From Lachnospiraceae bacterium (GTDB lineage Bacteria; Bacillota; Clostridia; Lachnospirales; Lachnospiraceae): a DNA stretch of 51,251 bases. The stretch lies in assembly GCA_019423745.1 (NCBI GenBank), contig JAHZAV010000019.1, positions 3,139 to 54,389 of the forward strand, written 5' to 3'. The notes below the pieces were generated by a model that made no database searches, had not been told where the DNA came from, and worked only from the letters and a program-made list of their open reading frames with translations. Both the position numbers and the translations under genes were made by a program. Shown here in pieces: positions 34,510 through 42,381 of the stretch (the stretch's first letter is position 1; the number at the start of each line of letters is the position of its first letter).

Positions 34510-34690
34510 CAAAATACTCCACCTCATTGTTCGGGAAAAATTCTTTTAATTCTCCATAGAGCTGTGCTGCTAATGTCTTATTATGCGCGATAATCAATGT
34601 GGGGTGATTCAGTTATTGGATGACATTTGCCATCGTGAAAGTTTTTCCGGAGCCGGTAACACCGAGAATTCCTTTTTTGCCTTTTTAATA
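34510..34690 (-). pseudogene. uvrB: Decayed uvrB fragment
   Basis: The minus strand encodes about 60 residues that match UvrB around its Walker A: GILGVTGSGKTFTMANVIQ, an in-frame TAA, then LNHPTLIIAHNKTLAAQLYG and EFFPNNEVEYFVSYY. Intact UvrB has no stop there. Before this piece the frame is closed by a stop, and after SYY it ends at once (VQ then stop). It is therefore an internal scrap of about 180 bp. The organism should have an intact uvrB elsewhere. It looks like debris from a rearrangement between the gtr operon and the YgiT gene. Confidence 0.85.
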
Positions 34691-34812
34691 TAACCAGTAT
34701 ATTCAAAATTTCGATATACTAAATTTATTACCATTTAAATCAAGTATTTCAACATATGCAAAATTTGCACATGCTGTATTCTCACCAACTAGAACTGATT
34801 ATAGCAAAATAT

Positions 34813-34856
34813 AAATAAAAGTACGTAACAAGGGCGAATGCTTGTTCTGTACTTTT
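34813..34856 (-). terminator. Terminator of the YgiT-type gene
   Basis: On the minus strand AAAAGTAC pairs with GTACTTTT and AACAAG with CTTGTT around an 8-base loop, with a T-rich tail. It closes the orphan zinc-finger gene. Confidence 0.65.
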
Positions 34857-34921
34857 ACTTATAATCTTTAACGCTCTTCCTTTCAACTAGGTAGCGGGAC
34901 ACCCTCTTTAACACTTTAACA

Positions 34922-35152
34922 TTATGCTATCTTTTTATTATAATCCGTCACAAATATTTCACTGGCGATTTCTCTTGCCTTTGTAACAATTACTTCCAAT
35001 CTCTCCATCACCTCATCACTGAAGTATTTTTCTCCGCATTGCTCACATTCTTCACACGGAACATTTCTTACAACAATTACACAATCATCGAAAGTCACAA
35101 CATGTGTTGTATGACTTGGAATTGTAGTTTTACATTTACAATAGAAACACAT
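34922..35152 (-). CDS. YgiT-type zinc-finger protein (MqsA-like antitoxin N-domain)
   Basis: A 76-aa protein with paired CXXC motifs: CFYCKCKT at the N-terminus and CEECEQCGEKYF near residue 34, the zinc-binding pattern of YgiT/MqsA N-terminal domains. The C-terminal part (EVMERLEVIVTKAREIASEI) is helical but lacks a clear DNA-binding HTH. These proteins are normally the antitoxin partner of a small toxin (MqsR or DUF4258) encoded next door. No such ORF is found on either side, so it is an orphan or a relic. It shares this scarred stretch with the uvrB scrap. Confidence 0.75.
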   Translation of the reverse strand: MCFYCKCKTTIPSHTTHVVTFDDCVIVVRNVPCEECEQCGEKYFSDEVMERLEVIVTKAREIASEIFVTDYNKKIA

Positions 35153-35204
35153 ATTATCGCTCCTTTCTTGTTTTCATATCTACTTCAAATTTATCTAAAT
35201 TTGA

Positions 35205-35834
35205 TTATAATAGGTTATAAGTTATCTGTGTACTCAGAATGTGTGGAGCCATATGAAGTAAAACAGGGAAAAAAATATTTCCTACTTTTTTATAAAAGAA
35301 CATAAATATGTACTGTCCTACTATTCCAGAAGTTATCGAATTAAATATCAAAAGGCTGTTCACTTGTATATCAGGACGCCCTATGTTCAAAAGAATATGC
35401 ATACTCCCCCACAATGCTCCACAAAGAATAGCCCCCAAATGCTTATTATACAATTTCATAAGCCTTGGTCCTAAATAAGCTCTGTAAATAAATTCTTCTA
35501 CAAAGAAAAACATACAAAAATATACAAACATATTAAAAATGTAATCACAAATTGAAACTTCTGAAGAAGAAAACTGCGGATAATTGATAAAGAAAGAAAT
35601 TCCAACTACAAGCACAAACAATACTATCGTTATTTTCAAACCTTTCGTACAAATCCCTAACGAAGTTAGATCATGCCGATTTCTAAAAATAATAGCACCA
35701 ACATAAACTGCAGAAATAGCTATACCTAAAAAACTGGTTAAGTAAAATTGGTTCTTCTTATCAAAAAAAATGCATACTCCCATCATTACCAGCGTGTATA
35801 ATATATAAAAAATAAAAAAACAATATTTTTTCAT
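35205..35834 (-). CDS. CPBP family intramembrane metalloprotease
   Basis: A 209-aa membrane protein with about six hydrophobic segments and the CPBP (Abi/CAAX) motifs: FFVEEFIYRAYLGPRL (EExxxR) near residue 115, LWGSMHILL (FxxxH type) near residue 142 and HMAPH near residue 195. CPBP proteins in Firmicutes often give self-immunity to bacteriocins or process membrane peptides. It follows the ABC ATPase by 33 bp on the same strand, so it probably belongs to that export locus. Confidence 0.85.
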   Translation of the reverse strand: MKKYCFFIFYILYTLVMMGVCIFFDKKNQFYLTSFLGIAISAVYVGAIIFRNRHDLTSLGICTKGLKITIVLFVLVVGISFFINYPQFSSSEVSICDYIFNMFVYFCMFFFVEEFIYRAYLGPRLMKLYNKHLGAILCGALWGSMHILLNIGRPDIQVNSLLIFNSITSGIVGQYIFMFFYKKVGNIFFPVLLHMAPHILSTQITYNLL

Positions 35835-35867
35835 TTTCTGTTCTCCTTCTGAAACAACTGATAATGA

Positions 35868-36512
35868 CTATTTCACACGTGTCATTTTTCCCGCATCCAT
35901 TTCCCACACATAGTCTGCCAAAAGAGTAATATCCTCACTGTTATGGCTGGTCAGAAGGATCGTTTTTCCTTTCTTCTTCCACTCCATCAACAAAGCACGT
36001 ATCTCCTCCACTCCCCCTTTATCCAATCCATTGAAAGGTTCATCCAATATCAGCAGTTCCGGGTCTTCCATAATTGCCTGGGCAATGCCAAGTCTCTGCT
36101 TCATTCCCATAGAATATTTGGCCACTGCTTTTTTTGAAGACGGATCCATCCCCACTTTACGGATAACCTCTTTGATCTGCTCATCTGTAATTTGACCACG
36201 GATTCCCGCCATTAACCGGAGATTTTTAAATGCTGACATCTGCTGCATAAAGCCCGGATGCTCAATCAGAAGGCCAATAGATTCAGGAAAATCCACATCT
36301 TTTCCAATCCGCTTTCCTCCTACTGTAACCTGACCGGATGTAGGCGTAAGGAAACCGCATACACATTTAAAAAATACACTTTTTCCGGAACCGTTATTTC
36401 CGATCACAGCATACGTCTTTCCTCTTAAAAACTCACAATCTATCCCTTTGAGAACTTCCTGCTCCCGAAAGGTCTTTCTCAAGTTTTCAACCTTTACCAT
36501 TACTTCATTCAT
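35868..36512 (-). CDS. ABC transporter ATP-binding protein
   Basis: A 214-aa ATPase: Walker A GNNGSGKSVFF near residue 37, signature YSMGMKQRLGIAQ near residue 133, Walker B ELLILDEPFNGLD near residue 153, switch His in LLTSHNSED. The signature has Met in place of the second Gly, as in many bacteriocin/lantibiotic-type exporters. It powers the two permease subunits encoded just upstream; the gap to the nearest is 18 bp. Confidence 0.93.
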   Translation of the reverse strand: MNEVMVKVENLRKTFREQEVLKGIDCEFLRGKTYAVIGNNGSGKSVFFKCVCGFLTPTSGQVTVGGKRIGKDVDFPESIGLLIEHPGFMQQMSAFKNLRLMAGIRGQITDEQIKEVIRKVGMDPSSKKAVAKYSMGMKQRLGIAQAIMEDPELLILDEPFNGLDKGGVEEIRALLMEWKKKGKTILLTSHNSEDITLLADYVWEMDAGKMTRVK

Positions 36513-36530
36513 CGTCTGCCCTCCGTTTCT

Positions 36531-37415
36531 CTATGAAAATACGAACTGGTAACGCCTGGCCAGCTTTCTGATAATCAAAATATTTAACAGAACCCACACA
36601 CCCAGAATCAGATAGCTGTGCCATAACCTTGGCAACAGATCATAGCCGAAATTGTGCATATAATAGGTGGCATGATTCAAAGGAGAAATCCACCCAGTAA
36701 TCACATTACTTTTATATTGCAATATATCCGGTATATTTAAAAGCCTGCCTACCATATCCGGATTCAGAAGAAGGCCGTAAAGATTCAGGATGAATACACT
36801 TACAACGCCGCCAAACTTATTTTTCAGCAGATTAAAGATCATCATGAGCGTTGCTGCCAATAGGGTATATAAGGTCATCAAAAAGAAAATAGCAGCCATA
36901 CACTTATAAGGTTTTGACATTTCCATTATTTTCACTGAAGCAGGAAGCGCCACCTTCTCTCCCACACCAGAGTACCCTAAAAGAGCTCCTGTCTCGCTCC
37001 ACATATTCCCCACGAACGAGAGCGGTGCACACAATATACAAAACACTATCAGTATAAAAACCATATAGATCAATGTTACAGCTACAATATACAGGATCTG
37101 GGCCCAGATCCAGGTACTTCGCCTGGCTCTGACCAGATAATAGGGTGTTGCTTCATTGATAAAAGGCATATCCATAAAGAAGAAAATCAAAAGAAAAGAA
37201 GCAAGTAAAATTGATTTCCCATCACTGAATGCCCATACAAAAGGTTCAAAAATCTGCATGATCGTTCCATAGGTTTTGGCAAACATAATAGCCTTGGCAG
37301 ACATCATAACACAGAACACAAATGCCAGAATAAACGCCAAAACAATCTGGGGATTTTTCTTCCACCCCAGGAAATTCAATCTGGTCATTGAGCATACAAG
37401 ACGAAATTCACTCAT
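36531..37415 (-). CDS. ABC transporter permease subunit (1)
   Basis: A 294-aa membrane protein with about six hydrophobic segments, ABC-2-like. It has no diagnostic motif that names a substrate. It overlaps the other permease gene by 8 bp and precedes the ATPase, so the three work as one transporter. Two different permeases of about equal size suggest a heterodimeric channel. Confidence 0.75.
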   Translation of the reverse strand: MSEFRLVCSMTRLNFLGWKKNPQIVLAFILAFVFCVMMSAKAIMFAKTYGTIMQIFEPFVWAFSDGKSILLASFLLIFFFMDMPFINEATPYYLVRARRSTWIWAQILYIVAVTLIYMVFILIVFCILCAPLSFVGNMWSETGALLGYSGVGEKVALPASVKIMEMSKPYKCMAAIFFLMTLYTLLAATLMMIFNLLKNKFGGVVSVFILNLYGLLLNPDMVGRLLNIPDILQYKSNVITGWISPLNHATYYMHNFGYDLLPRLWHSYLILGVWVLLNILIIRKLARRYQFVFS

Positions 37416-38157
37416 GCTTCCACCTTCTTTCCATCATAATAAGATATCCGGTTCCTGCTATCAAATTAGCAGCAAGCAAAATCACCATAACCTGTCCTTC
37501 ACTGGAAATTCTCAATAACATCCATTCTTCCGGATTCAAGATGGGATAATCTGAAAGATAGGCTTTCAATAAGGTGGATATGACATAATACAAAATAAAG
37601 GGGGAAGCATAGGCCATATAGCGGTTATTGGAACCAACGGAAATCACTCCCCCAAGCAGAGCATAAAAGGAGCTGTTTATACACAAAATTGCTGCCATCT
37701 TGCACAAATATATCAAACTATCTGTCTGGAAGGTCTGTATTTCCGCTTGCTTTGGCGGAAACAAGATGCCAAAAATAATAAGCAGCAGTAAGATCGTGGC
37801 AAGAACTGTTAAAAATCCAACTAATACACAGCTGAGTATTTTACTGGTATAGTAACGCTTCTTTGTCGTTCTAAGGATACTATAATATAACACTCTGCTT
37901 TGCATATCTTCAATGAACATCCCACTTACTGCAAATGTACATACAATGGGCAATACATAAGCAATGGCTTCCGTTCGAAGTGCTATGCAGACTGCAGACA
38001 GGAAACGGATTTCTCCTTCCGGCATCATAGATTCTGCAATATTTTCCAGCATCTCTCCCATGCCGAAAACAGCTGCTAAAGAGCAAAGCACAATCCCAAT
38101 ATAAAACCCTGGTGAAGATAATCCACGTTTGATGTCCATTCGATAGATTCCATTCAT
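37408..38157 (-). CDS. ABC transporter permease subunit (2)
   Basis: A 249-aa membrane protein with about six hydrophobic segments, starting MNGIYRMDIKRGLSSPGFYI, which matches the ABC-2 permease opening (cytoplasmic start then first helix). The CAT at 38155-38157 follows GAAAGGAGGGGG on the minus strand. It is 23 bp downstream of the lipoprotein gene and overlaps the next permease. Confidence 0.75.
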   Translation of the reverse strand: MNGIYRMDIKRGLSSPGFYIGIVLCSLAAVFGMGEMLENIAESMMPEGEIRFLSAVCIALRTEAIAYVLPIVCTFAVSGMFIEDMQSRVLYYSILRTTKKRYYTSKILSCVLVGFLTVLATILLLLIIFGILFPPKQAEIQTFQTDSLIYLCKMAAILCINSSFYALLGGVISVGSNNRYMAYASPFILYYVISTLLKAYLSDYPILNPEEWMLLRISSEGQVMVILLAANLIAGTGYLIMMERRWKHE

Positions 38158-38180
38158 TCCTTACCCCCTCCTTTCAGGAT

Positions 38181-39713
38181 TTAGTCCACTTCAATCCTGG
38201 GATCCACATTCGGCTGAATATATCCTCCATCAATGGCATTTAAGACCACTGTCATATCGCTGGACGGAGACGTTCCTAACGTTCCAAATGTAATTTCCTG
38301 CGACACTTCAAACACCCAGGCTGGAACAAGCCATGCGCCTTCGGGATTTTCATATGCCGGAACATTTGCAGCCCGAAGTTGCACCTGATTAACCTGATAA
38401 TGATAAATATCTCCGTAATCTTCTTCCCCGTTTTTTGCCAGAGAAACATACAGAAGATGATCGTATAACTTTTCCTTGACCTCATCAAACGTCAAAAGCT
38501 TTGTGTTCTCTGCAATGGTATCTTTCTTGGAAGAAAGGTTGTTCCATTCAAATTGCAAAATTCCTTCTTCCGTCACAACCATGTGAATCTGCTCCGTAGC
38601 AAAAGGCGGGGCATAAACCTCTTCCGGCAGATCATTGAATGGCTGCTGAACCGGCTGCTCATATCCTGCAAGCTCTCCTGCTTTCCGATTATAATAGAGA
38701 GAATATCCATAATCCGTAATTCCCTCATCCTGGTTCACACCTGCCATACTTTCGCTGTCTCCATTTCCAACAGCCTTACAGCAGTCTGTCATTACATAAT
38801 CATCGAGTCCAAGGTCTTCTAATACTTTTTCGCACCTTTCCATCGCTTCTTCTTGTGATATGGTAAAACGCTCTGCACGGTTCATTTCCGTTTCTATCCA
38901 CTTAAGATAATCCCCATAATGAGAACCAATATAGGAAAGGTTACTGATCTTTATATTTTTTTCCAGATCTTTTTCATCTGTAAAATTCCCTTGTTGAAAT
39001 AAAAAATGAGTGGTGCTTCCAACATCTTTATTATAATCAACAACATAGATCAAAGGATCGGTCCCTGTTTCCTTCTCTACTCTTGCCCGAAATCCTATTT
39101 CTTCATCTGTATCAAAATAAAATTTACTATTCCGCCTGGCTACTGAACCGCTTGCTTCCTGAATATACTCGTATTCTGTCTGAATTGGCTTGTCAAGTTT
39201 AAATTTCGTTGGCTCCTTATGTATTTCCTTCGGCGCATGTTCCAATAATTCATCTAATTTCTTGAGTTTATCTTCTATAATATCTGAATCATCAAATGCC
39301 CATTCTCCTTTTGCTTCTTGCAGATATAATCTTTCCTGCTCAAGCTGATCTTTCGTCATTTCTGGCAGTTGATAAAGTTCATTCCCATCAGCAAAATAGG
39401 TGCAAAACTGCTCTAACAATTCATCGGACATGTACTGCATTTCCAGTTCATATACCGGTGTATTATATACTTCCGGCAGATCAATCTGGCAATCCGCATC
39501 AATCCGAACCGATATTTCCCCTTTTTCAACCGATTCCTGCCAGACCTTCGGCGCTCCCAACTCCTTGGGCGCAGACTGCTCGTCAAGAATACTGCCTTTC
39601 GGCAGACCCTGGGACTTGTCTATAACAACTTCCTCATCAGGCGTTTTTTGACAGGCCAGCAGAGATAAAACCATACACATCACACAACAAATAGTCCCTA
39701 TCTTTTTTGCCAT
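38181..39713 (-). CDS. DUF6034-like secreted lipoprotein
   Basis: A 510-aa lipoprotein. I chose the ATG at 39713 (MAKKIGTICC) because it gives a proper signal peptide ending in the lipobox LSLLAC at Cys21; a frame 11 codons longer lacks this. The mature protein is acidic and soluble, so it is anchored outside the membrane. I recall similar proteins (DUF6034) next to ABC exporters in Lachnospiraceae, but the family name is from memory. First gene of the lipoprotein, permease, permease, ATPase, CPBP locus; it may sense, bind or protect against the transported compound. Confidence 0.75.
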   Translation of the reverse strand: MAKKIGTICCVMCMVLSLLACQKTPDEEVVIDKSQGLPKGSILDEQSAPKELGAPKVWQESVEKGEISVRIDADCQIDLPEVYNTPVYELEMQYMSDELLEQFCTYFADGNELYQLPEMTKDQLEQERLYLQEAKGEWAFDDSDIIEDKLKKLDELLEHAPKEIHKEPTKFKLDKPIQTEYEYIQEASGSVARRNSKFYFDTDEEIGFRARVEKETGTDPLIYVVDYNKDVGSTTHFLFQQGNFTDEKDLEKNIKISNLSYIGSHYGDYLKWIETEMNRAERFTISQEEAMERCEKVLEDLGLDDYVMTDCCKAVGNGDSESMAGVNQDEGITDYGYSLYYNRKAGELAGYEQPVQQPFNDLPEEVYAPPFATEQIHMVVTEEGILQFEWNNLSSKKDTIAENTKLLTFDEVKEKLYDHLLYVSLAKNGEEDYGDIYHYQVNQVQLRAANVPAYENPEGAWLVPAWVFEVSQEITFGTLGTSPSSDMTVVLNAIDGGYIQPNVDPRIEVD

Positions 39714-39771
39714 AATACCCCCCCGCTCAATAAAATTATAAGACACCTTTTCTAATATCTTTCTTTATGTT

Positions 39772-39800
39772 ATTATACAAAAATACATCATCAATTACAA
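39772..39800 (-). promoter_or_regulatory. Promoter of the lipoprotein-ABC locus
   Basis: On the minus strand: TTGTAA, 17 bp, TATAAT, about 60 bp before the lipoprotein ATG. The -10 is perfect. The stretch from 39801 to 39950 holds only AT-rich sequence and a GC-rich stem (GGGGAGG/CCTCCCC at 39914-39940). Confidence 0.7.
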
Positions 39801-39950
39801 CAATAGTGGGTTATTATTCTGTTTATTCAATTATTTTATATATATTTTCTGTCTTTATTGCTATCATATTCTTCCATATCTGGTTCACATCGATACTAAT
39901 TTGTTAGGATATTAGGGGAGGGTTCAGGGGAGACCTCCCCTTCTTCTGCC

Positions 39951-39990
39951 AAAAAGAAAAGATGGGAATGCATCGCAAACCCATCTTTTT
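39951..39990 (-). terminator. Terminator after tRNA-Thr
   Basis: On the minus strand AAAAGATGGG pairs with CCCATCTTTT around a 13-base loop, then TCTTTTT. It ends the tRNA transcript. Confidence 0.85.
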
Positions 39991-40006
39991 CAAAAAACTT
40001 TAGAAG

Positions 40007-40079
40007 AGCTGGAAATCGGACTTGAACCGACGACCCCTTCATTACGAGTGAAGTGCTCTACCGACTGAGCTATTCCAGC
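40007..40079 (-). tRNA. tRNA-Thr (anticodon CGU)
   Basis: The minus strand folds as a cloverleaf: acceptor GCTGGAA/TTCCAGC, D-arm GCTCAGTCGGTAGAGC, anticodon stem CTTCA/TGAAG with loop CTCGTAA (anticodon CGT), T-loop GGTTCAAGTCC. Discriminator base T; CCA is not encoded. It has a consensus promoter and a terminator of its own. tRNA genes are common integration sites, but no repeat of its 3' end occurs in the window. Confidence 0.95.
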
Positions 40080-40110
40080 AGATTAATATTTTTACTTTCG
40101 TCCGTTGATA

Positions 40111-40139
40111 ATTGTACAAAAGTGAAGTTGTTTTGTCAA
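40111..40139 (-). promoter_or_regulatory. tRNA-Thr promoter
   Basis: On the minus strand: TTGACA, 17 bp, TACAAT, about 32 bp upstream of the tRNA. Perfect -35 and five of six in the -10, as expected for a stable RNA gene. Confidence 0.8.
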
Positions 40140-40234
40140 CATCTTTTTTCATATTCCTATTAGAAGGAGAACTTCGGAGGAATACTTCCTCTTAATCAAT
40201 AAGCGTAGAAATACTTGAAATCGAGCATAATCTC

Positions 40235-40265
40235 AACCCTAATCACACTTCATATGATTAGGGTT
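40235..40265. repeat. 10-bp inverted repeat after the YolD-like gene
   Basis: AACCCTAATC and GATTAGGGTT separated by 11 bases, about 40 bp downstream of the YolD-like stop. It may act as a terminator, but no T run follows on either strand. The rest of 40140-40300 shows nothing else. Confidence 0.45.
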
Positions 40266-40303
40266 TCACAACTAAAAAGCAGAATATAAATTCAATAGAG
40301 AAA

Positions 40304-40708
40304 TTACATTCTAGTATTAAAACTCAATGACAAAATATCATTCAATGGAATTACATCCCCATTTCTAAGTATCAACATGCGATTATACTCATCTATTCGG
40401 CTAATATGATCTGTTTTTCTCATAATACTGCCTCCGTTTTTTTGCTGATCGGGAACAAAATATGTTACAACAACCTCTTTGTTATTGTCGGTTAATACCT
40501 GCTGTAACATTAAATCCAGCCTGTACTTTTCATCATCTGACAGTTCCGGTCTGTGCTCTGTCAACCGGTGTGCCTCTTCCACCGCTTCTTCATAGCCGGA
40601 CAGCGCTGCAAAAGGAGCAAACTGGGCAGCCCGGCTTTCCATCGGCATCCGGATATGATATTTGGGGTCCGGGTGGGGTCTGGTGACCATACATTCATAA
40701 TCTATCAT
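40304..40708 (-). CDS. YolD-like protein
   Basis: A 134-aa protein with the YolD-like feature: an N-terminal MPMESRAAQFAPFAALSGYE (about residue 21) and a C-terminal HISRIDEYNRMLILRNGDVI segment. YolD proteins pair with Y-family polymerases (YolD-UvrX in Bacillus) and are related in fold to UmuD-like partners in function only. The ATG overlaps the polymerase stop by 4 bp (ATGA), so the pair is translationally coupled. Confidence 0.8.
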   Translation of the reverse strand: MIDYECMVTRPHPDPKYHIRMPMESRAAQFAPFAALSGYEEAVEEAHRLTEHRPELSDDEKYRLDLMLQQVLTDNNKEVVVTYFVPDQQKNGGSIMRKTDHISRIDEYNRMLILRNGDVIPLNDILSLSFNTRM

Positions 40709-42162
40709 GCCTTATGCCCTCCTATTTGTTCATTCCGCTCCTGCATGGTTGCGCCCTCCTGCAAGTTTGTACCCTTGAGGACCGCATTTTTCCCATAACG
40801 TGCCTTAATAGTAAGAACCGCTTCCTGCAATCTCCTCTCCCGCTCCTGCCTGCGTTTCTTCCGTTCCTGCTCTTCATAGTCTGTAAATAGGTCCATTTGT
40901 ACATAATTACCCTCCGGCGCTTCCTTCACATTCATGGCGCAGATAAGGACCCGGCGGATCAGCAGGCTGGTATTGATGATCCGGTCATATAAGTGCCCCG
41001 CTGCCCTGGTGATCTCCGCTGCGGAAGAAGTATACTGTGGCAGATGATAAGTGCCATGGGCATGCTTTGGGATTAGACGTCCATACATATCCAAACACAC
41101 AGAGCCCTCAAAGTCCTGTCCCAGGCTGACTGCATCATATCCGATTGTCATGACAAGCTGATCCGTGGCCACGCCTTTTCGTGTCAGATCCATAGCCAGA
41201 CTGTCTGCCATCTCTGTAACTATAATCCTGGCTTTTTCAGCAGTGTACGGCTCATGCAGCACCTGTCCGGAACTTAAGCTGTTTGAGGCTGGTCTGTAGG
41301 CCTTGACATCCTTGATTGTACATGGCTCCCAGCCCCAGGCGTGATCGATAAGAAGCTCTGCATTTACCCCGAAAAGCTTATATAGCAGGTCTTCATTATA
41401 GAAATCGGTTGTTTTTCCTATCGAACACCTTGCTATCTCCCCCATTGTTGTGATGCCAACACTTTTTAGCTTCCTTTCGTATCCATGACCAATACGCCAA
41501 AAATCCGTAATCGGCCGATGGCACCATAGTTTCTCCCGGTAGGAATGCTCCGTCAGCTCTGCAATCTGTGCCCCGTCTCTGTCCGGTGCTGCCTTCTTAG
41601 CCAGAATGTCCATAGCTACTTTAGCCAGGTACATATTAGTCCCCAGACCAACAGTCGCTGTGATGCCGGTTTCTTTCAACACGTCTTTTACCATTTTCAG
41701 TGCCAGTTCATGGGGCGTCGTTTGATAGATATGGAGGTAATCCGTCACGTCCATGAACACCTCATCAATGCTGTACACATAGATATCCTCCGGGGCAATA
41801 TATTTCAAATAGATCTGATAGATACGGACACTATACTCTATGTAAAGAGCCATTCTAGGCGGTGCTACAATAAAATCAATGCGGATGTTCCGATGCCGGT
41901 CAAGGACGGTCTTGTCACACGATGTAGCCGGTCCGTTTCTGTTACAGTTCAGCTCCCTTACCCTCTGCTTTACCTCAAAAAGCCGTGGTCGCCCGGATAC
42001 TCCTCGTTCTTTCAGTGCCGGCGTCACAGTCAGACATATCGTCTTGTCTGTCCGACTTTCGTCTGCTACCACCAGGTTCGTTGTCAGCGGATCCAGGCCC
42101 CTCTCTCGACATTCCACCGAAGCATAAAAGGATTTCAGGTCGATACATATATAGCTTCTCAT
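40705..42162 (-). CDS. Y-family DNA polymerase (UvrX/UmuC type)
   Basis: A 485-aa translesion polymerase. The first metal site is SYICIDLKSFYASVECRERG at the N-terminus (Asp8), the second is VYSIDEVFMDVTDYL near residue 130. Thumb and little-finger regions follow. The C-terminus carries a basic coil (EERKKRRQERERR). It copies past damaged bases. The ATG at 42162 follows CGGAGGTGG. Promoter and LexA-like boxes lie just upstream, and the YolD-like gene overlaps its stop. Base composition is visibly richer in G and C than the flanks, consistent with acquisition, near tRNA-Thr. Confidence 0.92.
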   Translation of the reverse strand: MRSYICIDLKSFYASVECRERGLDPLTTNLVVADESRTDKTICLTVTPALKERGVSGRPRLFEVKQRVRELNCNRNGPATSCDKTVLDRHRNIRIDFIVAPPRMALYIEYSVRIYQIYLKYIAPEDIYVYSIDEVFMDVTDYLHIYQTTPHELALKMVKDVLKETGITATVGLGTNMYLAKVAMDILAKKAAPDRDGAQIAELTEHSYREKLWCHRPITDFWRIGHGYERKLKSVGITTMGEIARCSIGKTTDFYNEDLLYKLFGVNAELLIDHAWGWEPCTIKDVKAYRPASNSLSSGQVLHEPYTAEKARIIVTEMADSLAMDLTRKGVATDQLVMTIGYDAVSLGQDFEGSVCLDMYGRLIPKHAHGTYHLPQYTSSAAEITRAAGHLYDRIINTSLLIRRVLICAMNVKEAPEGNYVQMDLFTDYEEQERKKRRQERERRLQEAVLTIKARYGKNAVLKGTNLQEGATMQERNEQIGGHKA

Positions 42163-42186
42163 TTTGCCACCTCCGTTCTAAAAACG

Positions 42187-42215
42187 ACTATACCACAGAA
42201 CATATGTTTGCGCAA
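42187..42215 (-). promoter_or_regulatory. polY-yolD promoter
   Basis: On the minus strand: TTGCGC, 17 bp, TATAGT, about 25 bp before the polymerase ATG. A LexA-like box fills the spacer. Confidence 0.65.
42197..42210 (-). promoter_or_regulatory. LexA-like operator, in the promoter spacer
   Basis: On the minus strand CAAACATATGTTCT, close to the Gram-positive LexA site CGAAC-N4-GTTCG. Lying between -35 and -10, binding would block RNA polymerase. It implies SOS induction by DNA damage. Confidence 0.7.
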
Positions 42216-42224
42216 GAAAAAAAT

Positions 42225-42238
42225 CGAATGTATGTTCT
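42225..42238 (-). promoter_or_regulatory. Second LexA-like operator
   Basis: On the minus strand AGAACATACATTCG, a second match to the same pattern, about 15 bp upstream of the -35. Two boxes together strengthen the case for tight SOS control. Confidence 0.6.
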
Positions 42239-42316
42239 GGTATAAAAGGAAAGATATCCCAGACAATAAGAACTTAATTACAAGAAGTGATTTAAAATGT
42301 CCACTGATCTTTTAAT

Positions 42317-42355
42317 AAAAAAGACCCCTATACCCTTTCGAATATAGAGATCTTT
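42317..42355 (-). terminator. Terminator of the metallophosphoesterase gene
   Basis: On the minus strand AAAGATCTCTATA pairs imperfectly with TATAGGGGTCTTT, then a T run. It ends the long co-directional run from rplS. Confidence 0.75.
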
Positions 42356-42381
42356 ATGTATCATCCTAACTTTGTGCAAAT

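Noticed and set aside
34327..34527. A 66-aa minus-strand ORF
   Set aside because: Its first residues are the uvrB fragment in another frame, and there is no RBS or family match.
39901..40085. tRNA-Thr as an integration site with a direct repeat
   Set aside because: I looked for a second copy of the tRNA 3' end in the window and found none.
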